A DNA stretch of 9,064 nt from Eubacterium sp. (GTDB lineage: Bacteria; Bacillota_A; Clostridia; Lachnospirales; Lachnospiraceae), in assembly GCA_024687845.1 (NCBI GenBank), contig JAILEL010000111.1, forward strand, positions 1 to 9,064, given 5' to 3'. Under the pieces are notes generated by a model. The model was given only the letters and a program-made list of their open reading frames with translations, made no database searches and was not told the origin of the DNA. Shown here one piece after another: positions 6,774-9,064 of this stretch. Numbering within the stretch: the stretch's first letter is position 1; each line of letters begins with the position of its first letter. Made by a program: the position numbers and the translations under genes.

Positions 6774-8171
6774 TCATACGCATGTATAAGCTATCCCTGC
6801 CAGGCTGACTGTATCCCCCGGCGACAGCTTCTCTTTTTCTTCAAGTGGCAGCCTGACTTCATTAAGAAATGTACCATTTGTCGAACCGGCATCCATCAAA
6901 GTCACGTTATCACCACATTTTTCTATCACTGCATGTATTCTGCTTATCTCAGGTGCATCTATACAGTAATCACAGGTTTCCTTTAGTCTTCCTATTCTTG
7001 TTTCGCCTTCTATCAGATATATCTGATCATCCTCATTCTTTGAACCATTATTAGGAACAAGTCTGGATATTCCTCCCTTTTCTGCTCCATTTGTCAAAAC
7101 AGAGGTTTCTCCTGGTATTTGAAAATCATTTGGGGTTATTGTCTGAAAATCTGTTTTGCCCGATGTCTGAGCATCATATATTCCTTCAGATTCCGGTAGT
7201 TTATACATTTCCTCCCTAGATATAATTTTCCTTTCCTCCGGCACATTCGGAAGATGATATTCCATACTCATGTCTATTTCTTTCTCTTCCTTTTTATGCA
7301 TCATGTCCACTACCAGATATACTGCCATCAGGAGAAAAACTATGGCCGTGATTTTTAAGGATGCTGCACCCATGAAAACATAAAGTAAAATGCTAATAAC
7401 CACTGCAGCAGCAACCGCAAAGACATAAGTTGATATGCTCTTTTTTTTATCTGTTGAAGAATTCGTGCTGATATTTATATCCCGGCATATTCCTTCATTT
7501 TCAAAAGTCTTATAGCTATATTTACTGTTCCGATTAGTATTAGCCATACTACGAGAAGCATCATCTCTGCTCTCATAGTTTTTCAAATCATAAGCTTTTC
7601 GGTGATCATCATCAGAACTAAGGTTCTCACTTTTCTTCTTCAATTCCCTGCAGAACATTTCCGGCGTATAATTGTCCACAAGAAATCTGCTGTAAGTATT
7701 ATAGAGATACATAACTCCTTCTCTATCACTGTGATCATATATTCTCATGATTTCCTCAAAAAGATTCTTCATATCCTCTCTGAATGATCCCTTGTATCCT
7801 GGAATATATATAAATTTGTACCTTTTCTCCGTATCACTGTACAAAATATAATCCATATTTAGTATTAGCCCCTGAGGATTCAGGAGATAATTCTTTAACT
7901 CCGTCATGCAGTCTCTTATCGACTCAAGAAGCATTACAACCTCCTTTTTTCCGGGAATCATTCTCGCAAATCTATTCACCAGAGTTCCAAGTCCATCCAC
8001 TTTAACATACATGCTTTTCTTTCCATCAATATCCCTGAACTGCATTTCCGGAATATATTTCAAATGATTATTTTGGAGCATTTTCACTTCATAATTATCT
8101 GGTATCACGACATCTCTAACTTCAAAAAAACTGCCCGCCAGGTTCTGATTACTCCGAGAAAGTATTATCAT
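6774..8171 (-). CDS. DUF6382-like membrane protein with C-terminal FHA domain, Tad/Flp-pilus associated
   Basis: The protein has 465 residues. The ATG at 8169-8171 has AAGGAGGT (8181-8188) 9 nt upstream, lying inside the end of the preceding gene; the two coding regions overlap by 23 nt, suggesting coupled translation. Residues 1-175 resemble DUF6382, a domain commonly seen N-terminal to FHA domains in Clostridia. Residues about 180-245 form a polar linker. Two hydrophobic helices lie at about 247-267 and 272-290, separated by a short loop, so both ends should face the same side, presumably the cytoplasm. The FHA domain is at about 384-465 with the expected GR (394-395), SRIH (410-413) and NGT (432-434) motifs that bind phosphothreonine. 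A scaffold role in pilus or secretion assembly is inferred from its neighbours. No kinase is in the window. Confidence 0.88.
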   Translation of the reverse strand: MIILSRSNQNLAGSFFEVRDVVIPDNYEVKMLQNNHLKYIPEMQFRDIDGKKSMYVKVDGLGTLVNRFARMIPGKKEVVMLLESIRDCMTELKNYLLNPQGLILNMDYILYSDTEKRYKFIYIPGYKGSFREDMKNLFEEIMRIYDHSDREGVMYLYNTYSRFLVDNYTPEMFCRELKKKSENLSSDDDHRKAYDLKNYESRDDASRSMANTNRNSKYSYKTFENEGICRDINISTNSSTDKKKSISTYVFAVAAAVVISILLYVFMGAASLKITAIVFLLMAVYLVVDMMHKKEEKEIDMSMEYHLPNVPEERKIISREEMYKLPESEGIYDAQTSGKTDFQTITPNDFQIPGETSVLTNGAEKGGISRLVPNNGSKNEDDQIYLIEGETRIGRLKETCDYCIDAPEISRIHAVIEKCGDNVTLMDAGSTNGTFLNEVRLPLEEKEKLSPGDTVSLAGIAYTCV

Positions 8172-8532
8172 AGAGCTGCCACCTCCTTAATCTATCTACA
8201 CAAGCATCGATTTCCCGAGTTTCCTTTAGCTGTGACTCTCCAAAGAGTTCAAGCTGCCCATCACAGCTTGCTTTATGAAATGAGTAACTATTTTTCATTG
8301 AAGCATCGCAGTATAATATCCCATTTTTGTAATCATACGTACTGAGATACTGCTCAACTTCCTTATTTCGTATATTTTCCAGAGGCACTGTGTATAATGC
8401 TTCATATTCAGAAGCCGAAAGAACACTTCTCTCATATATAAAAATAAGCGCATACAGCATTACAAATATTGCGCAAAAAATAACAGGCACCAGGACACTC
8501 GCTTCAATTGTCACAAAACCTTTGTTATGCAT
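8149..8532 (-). CDS. TadE-like pseudopilin / small pilus-assembly membrane protein
   Basis: The protein has 127 residues. The ATG at 8530-8532 has GAGGT (8541-8545) 8 nt upstream, overlapping the stop codon of the previous gene and leaving only 6 nt between the genes. The N-terminus reads KG-FVTIEASVLVP: Gly5 before Phe6, with Glu at position +5 of the mature form. This is the type IV pilin-like prepilin-peptidase signal seen in TadE-type proteins. The hydrophobic helix spans about 12-32. The remaining ~95 residues would be outside the membrane and include two Cys (CDASMK and ASCDGQ) that could form a disulfide. In Tad/Flp systems such minor pseudopilins help pilus assembly. Length is typical of short TadE-like proteins in Clostridia. 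The exact subfamily is not settled. Confidence 0.82.
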   Translation of the reverse strand: MHNKGFVTIEASVLVPVIFCAIFVMLYALIFIYERSVLSASEYEALYTVPLENIRNKEVEQYLSTYDYKNGILYCDASMKNSYSFHKASCDGQLELFGESQLKETREIDACVDRLRRWQLYDNTFSE

Positions 8533-8538
8533 TTTTCA

Positions 8539-9064
8539 TTACCTCACACATTTTGAACAAGGAGGGAGACTAACTTCACTAAGTTTTTTTCGCTCTACAT
8601 TTCTCTTTAATCTAGAACAGCTTCTACTTGAATGATAGCAGTCTCCATATTCAGTTATAAAAACCTCTCCACTCCCTGTCGGATTACAGTATTTGCACTT
8701 TTTATACCCTTTATTCTGAGCACTTTTCTTTGAACACGAAGTTATCTTAGGAAGAAGATAGGTACAGCTTCTACTGTTATGATAAACGACTCCATTTTCT
8801 GCCACATACACATACTTATCTTCGCCATTACTTTTTCCACTATCCAACTCAGATGATAAGCTCCTTCCAAGGTAAGCTCTCTGCCTTATATGCTCCGTGC
8901 ATTTAGTATTGAAGTTCTTAATAAGCGGAATCTTAATGCGGATAAAATATGTAACCTTCAAATCTATAAAACCCTTGTCATCAGGGAACTGAGAGCCTAT
9001 AAAACTGACTCCAAGTGCTCCTCCGACAACATATTCTTCCAGGAGGGCTTTCGAATCCGCATAT
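8539..9064 (-). CDS. C-terminal part of a TadE-locus protein with two Cys/His modules (partial)
   Basis: The reading frame is open to the right edge of the window, so the start is outside; 174 residues are visible. An internal TTG at 8959-8961 is not a believable start because the frame continues upstream (YADSKALLEE...). Visible residues 11-35 include a Gly-rich stretch and residues 36-50 are a hydrophobic beta-like stretch (LKVTYFIRIKIPLI), as in the membrane-proximal part of Tad-locus pseudopilin-like proteins. Two related modules follow. Module 1 (about 84-127) has YH at 94-95, C100 and C123-x-x-C126. Module 2 (about 134-172) has YH at 143-144, C149 and C169-x-x-C172. The shared YHxSRSC block and CxxC pair suggest metal binding or disulfides. 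It is 6 nt from the TadE-like gene, so probably the same operon. Confidence 0.78.
   Translation of the reverse strand, partial: YADSKALLEEYVVGGALGVSFIGSQFPDDKGFIDLKVTYFIRIKIPLIKNFNTKCTEHIRQRAYLGRSLSSELDSGKSNGEDKYVYVAENGVVYHNSRSCTYLLPKITSCSKKSAQNKGYKKCKYCNPTGSGEVFITEYGDCYHSSRSCSRLKRNVERKKLSEVSLPPCSKCVR

Noticed and set aside
1..9064. CRISPR array, insertion sequence or prophage genes
   Set aside because: No regularly spaced identical repeats, transposase or phage-type reading frames were seen.

Overview
This is an AT-rich Gram-positive (Firmicutes) window, most likely from a Lachnospiraceae-type Clostridium. The supporting evidence is strong AAGGAGG-type ribosome binding sites, a Tad/Flp-pilus-like cluster containing a DUF6382-FHA protein, and a sortase-anchored giant surface protein with Cna_B and VaFE-type repeats and a Thr/Glu stalk ending in KTGD. 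The genus assignment is inference. All convincing genes lie on the minus strand, so the window is described in transcription order, from high to low coordinates.

Region 9064-6774 is the downstream part of a Tad/Flp-like pilus locus. It starts with the C-terminal part of a protein cut by the window edge, which carries two copies of a YH...SC...CxxC module (8539-9064). Next is a short TadE-like pseudopilin (8149-8532), then a protein with a DUF6382-like N-terminus, two membrane helices and a C-terminal FHA domain (6774-8171). The genes are separated by 6 nt or overlap by 23 nt, so they are probably co-transcribed. The promoter is outside the window.

Region 6715-1064 encodes one secreted, wall-anchored protein of 1883 residues. 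It starts 58 nt after the FHA gene, with its own strong ribosome binding site. Its order is: signal peptide, acidic repeat region, inhibitor-I9-like propeptide, subtilisin-like (S8) protease domain with D237/H263/S395, charged linker, thioester-domain-like module, SpaA/Cna_B-type modules, two VaFE-like modules, Thr-rich stalk, and KTGD sorting signal. A protease head on an isopeptide-stabilised adhesin stalk, downstream of pilus genes, is the most notable system here. A strand-asymmetric hairpin (926-975) probably terminates its transcript.

Region 823-1 holds a 95-residue conserved-looking helical protein with a Nif11-leader-like pattern and an STNGGGEN motif. It is followed by a near-perfect sigma-A promoter driving two tandem tRNA-Ser genes, UGA then GGA anticodon. 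The first 184 bases contain no gene, but include an imperfect 20-position inverted repeat that pairs better as plus-strand RNA.
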